DNA of 36,062 nt from Planctomycetota bacterium (GTDB taxonomy: Bacteria; Planctomycetota; UBA1135; GCA-002686595): positions 1-36,062 of the forward strand of contig JAEUHY010000032.1 of NCBI GenBank assembly GCA_016795325.1, given 5' to 3'. Of the stretch, positions 35,243 to 36,062 are shown piece by piece. How positions within the stretch are numbered: the first letter of the stretch is position 1; the number at the start of each line of letters is the position of its first letter. Both the position numbers and the translations under genes were made by a program. The notes under the pieces are model-generated. The model saw only the letters and a list, made by a program, of their open reading frames with translations. It did not search any database and was not told the DNA's origin.

Positions 35243-35273
35243 ACAGTCGCGGCCTTGGCGGAGGCCGCGCTGT
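35243..35273 (+). promoter_or_regulatory. Strong hairpin just upstream of the lipoprotein gene
   Basis: A 12-bp stem with one bulged T (35243-35246 and 35248-35255 pairing with 35262-35273, 6-nt loop) ends 21 bp before the ATG at 35295. It could be an operator or an element in the 5' leader. The rest of the 280-bp divergent spacer (35015-35294) shows no gene. Confidence 0.4.
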
Positions 35274-35294
35274 CGCGCCACTTCGTAGGTTCCT

Positions 35295-36062
35295 ATGTCT
35301 CGGATCGAAGCGCGTTCTCGCATTCACCTCGCCGGCCTGCTGCTCGCCCCGGTGTTCATCGCCGCCGCGGCGAGCCTGTTCGCCGGTTGCAGCGGGGGTT
35401 CCGACGACCCGGCGGAGTTCCGGGTGCTCAACGTCGAGATCCAAGACGGTGAAACCCGGCAAATCAACCGCCCGATCCGCGTCAACTTCACGCGCCCGGT
35501 CGATCCGCTGACGGTGAACTTGAACACCTTCAACGTGCGGCGCGTGGGCGGCGGACCCGCGGCAGGTGAGTTCTTCCTCGAGAACGACAACCGCACGATC
35601 GTGTTCCAGCCGCTGTGCCCGACGCTCGACGACCTGTCCGACGCGGGGCTGGCCTCGGGCACGAATCCGAACAACGGCGGCGCGCCGTACGAGTACGAGG
35701 TCAACGTCATCGGCGTCGACGAGAACTCGCAGCTGCCGATCCGCTCGGTCGAGGGCGAGGGGCTCGTGCTCAGCCAGACGCGCACCTTCAAGACGCCGGT
35801 CGTGACGACGCCGCTCGATTTGTACATCGACACGCAGGTCGGACCGCCCAAGCCCCTGATCCTCGGCGAGCCGCTGCCGCCGCGCGTCCAGACGATCGTC
35901 GACGCCGACCCGAGCATCACGCAGGACGCGATCTACTGCTTCCTCGAAGTGGGCGGCCCGCAGGGCACGCGGCACTTCTTCCAGCGCGAGCTCAACGGCT
36001 CGGTTTCGCTGGTTCCGCCGGTGACCCTGCCGCTCAACCAGTTCTCCGACGCGAGCTCGCGC
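35295..36062 (+). CDS. Lipoprotein with Ig-like (Big_5-type) domain, 3' end outside the window
   Basis: The frame is open from the ATG at 35295 to the end of the window, giving 256 residues of an exported lipoprotein. The N-terminus is a basic stretch, then LAGLLLAPVFIAAAASLFAG and the acylated Cys32; the lipobox is FAGC, followed by SGGSDDPAE. Residues ~42-125 resemble a bacterial Ig-like domain of the Big_5/SbsA type: FRVLNVEIQDGETRQINRPI, RVNFTRPVDPLTVNLNTFNV and RTIVFQPLCPTLDD, with a later YEYEVNVIGVDENSQLPIRS. Such proteins sit on the cell surface or outer membrane and are often long and repetitive. Nothing catalytic is visible in the part seen. It diverges from the AAA+ ATPase gene. 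Confidence 0.85.
   Translation, partial: MSRIEARSRIHLAGLLLAPVFIAAAASLFAGCSGGSDDPAEFRVLNVEIQDGETRQINRPIRVNFTRPVDPLTVNLNTFNVRRVGGGPAAGEFFLENDNRTIVFQPLCPTLDDLSDAGLASGTNPNNGGAPYEYEVNVIGVDENSQLPIRSVEGEGLVLSQTRTFKTPVVTTPLDLYIDTQVGPPKPLILGEPLPPRVQTIVDADPSITQDAIYCFLEVGGPQGTRHFFQRELNGSVSLVPPVTLPLNQFSDASSR

Noticed and set aside
31385..35452. A 1355-codon open frame on the plus strand
   Set aside because: It crosses the repeat array and runs antisense to the VWA and AAA+ genes and paralog copy 2. It has no family-like sequence and is explained by GC-rich antisense codon bias.

Overview
This is a GC-rich bacterial chromosome segment with dense coding on both strands. It most likely comes from a planctomycete, of the marine lineage whose secreted proteins end in a Cys-rich 'YCTAxxNSxGC' domain. 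That domain ends three otherwise unrelated exported proteins here. Other supporting traits are weak or absent Shine-Dalgarno sites at many starts, several GTG starts, and many large secreted or membrane-anchored proteins. The lineage call is inference from protein features; no rRNA or tRNA gene is present.

Layout. 1-2.9 kb: the 3' part of groES and a complete groEL, both unusually like alphaproteobacterial chaperonins, then a hairpin terminator, then a small two-gene unit (a 108-residue partner and a DUF6036-type nucleotidyltransferase broken by a one-base deletion). 3.1-7 kb: an S41 C-terminal-processing protease translationally coupled to tsaD, a convergent B3/B4-domain protein, and an SpsF-like cytidylyltransferase. 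About 410 bp without a gene but with several hairpins follows. 7.4-11.1 kb: a sodium:solute symporter, a convergent S10 serine carboxypeptidase, and an RRM glycine-rich RNA-binding protein with a canonical intrinsic terminator. 11.3-17.8 kb (all plus strand): an acyl-CoA ligase, a secreted FG-GAP/VCBS repeat protein, a radical SAM protein and MoaA. 17.8-19.7 kb: a SenB-type (TIGR04348) glycosyltransferase gene interrupted by one in-frame TGA, facing a family-2 glycosyltransferase across a perfect hairpin. 19.7-26.1 kb: two divergent secreted proteins that share the C-terminal domain and flank a 26-bp near-palindrome, then a secreted M1 metallopeptidase. 26.1-31.8 kb (minus strand): a hybrid histidine kinase and two tandem paralogous membrane-anchored proteins. 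31.8-32.4 kb: three and a half tandem copies of a 172-bp element with nested inverted repeats. 32.4-35.0 kb: a MoxR/ChlI-like AAA+ ATPase and VWA-domain operon on the minus strand. 35.3 kb to the end: the start of a lipoprotein with an Ig-like (Big_5-type) N-terminal region.

Functionally the window mixes housekeeping genes (chaperonin, tRNA t6A modification, molybdenum cofactor) with a secreted or periplasmic degradative set (S41, S10 and M1 peptidases, a glycosidase-like protein, a symporter). It has no clear phage, insertion sequence, CRISPR or biosynthetic cluster. The points most worth a second look are the 172-bp structured tandem repeat, the shared C-terminal export domain, the in-frame TGA in senB, the broken nucleotidyltransferase pair, and the alphaproteobacterial look of groESL.
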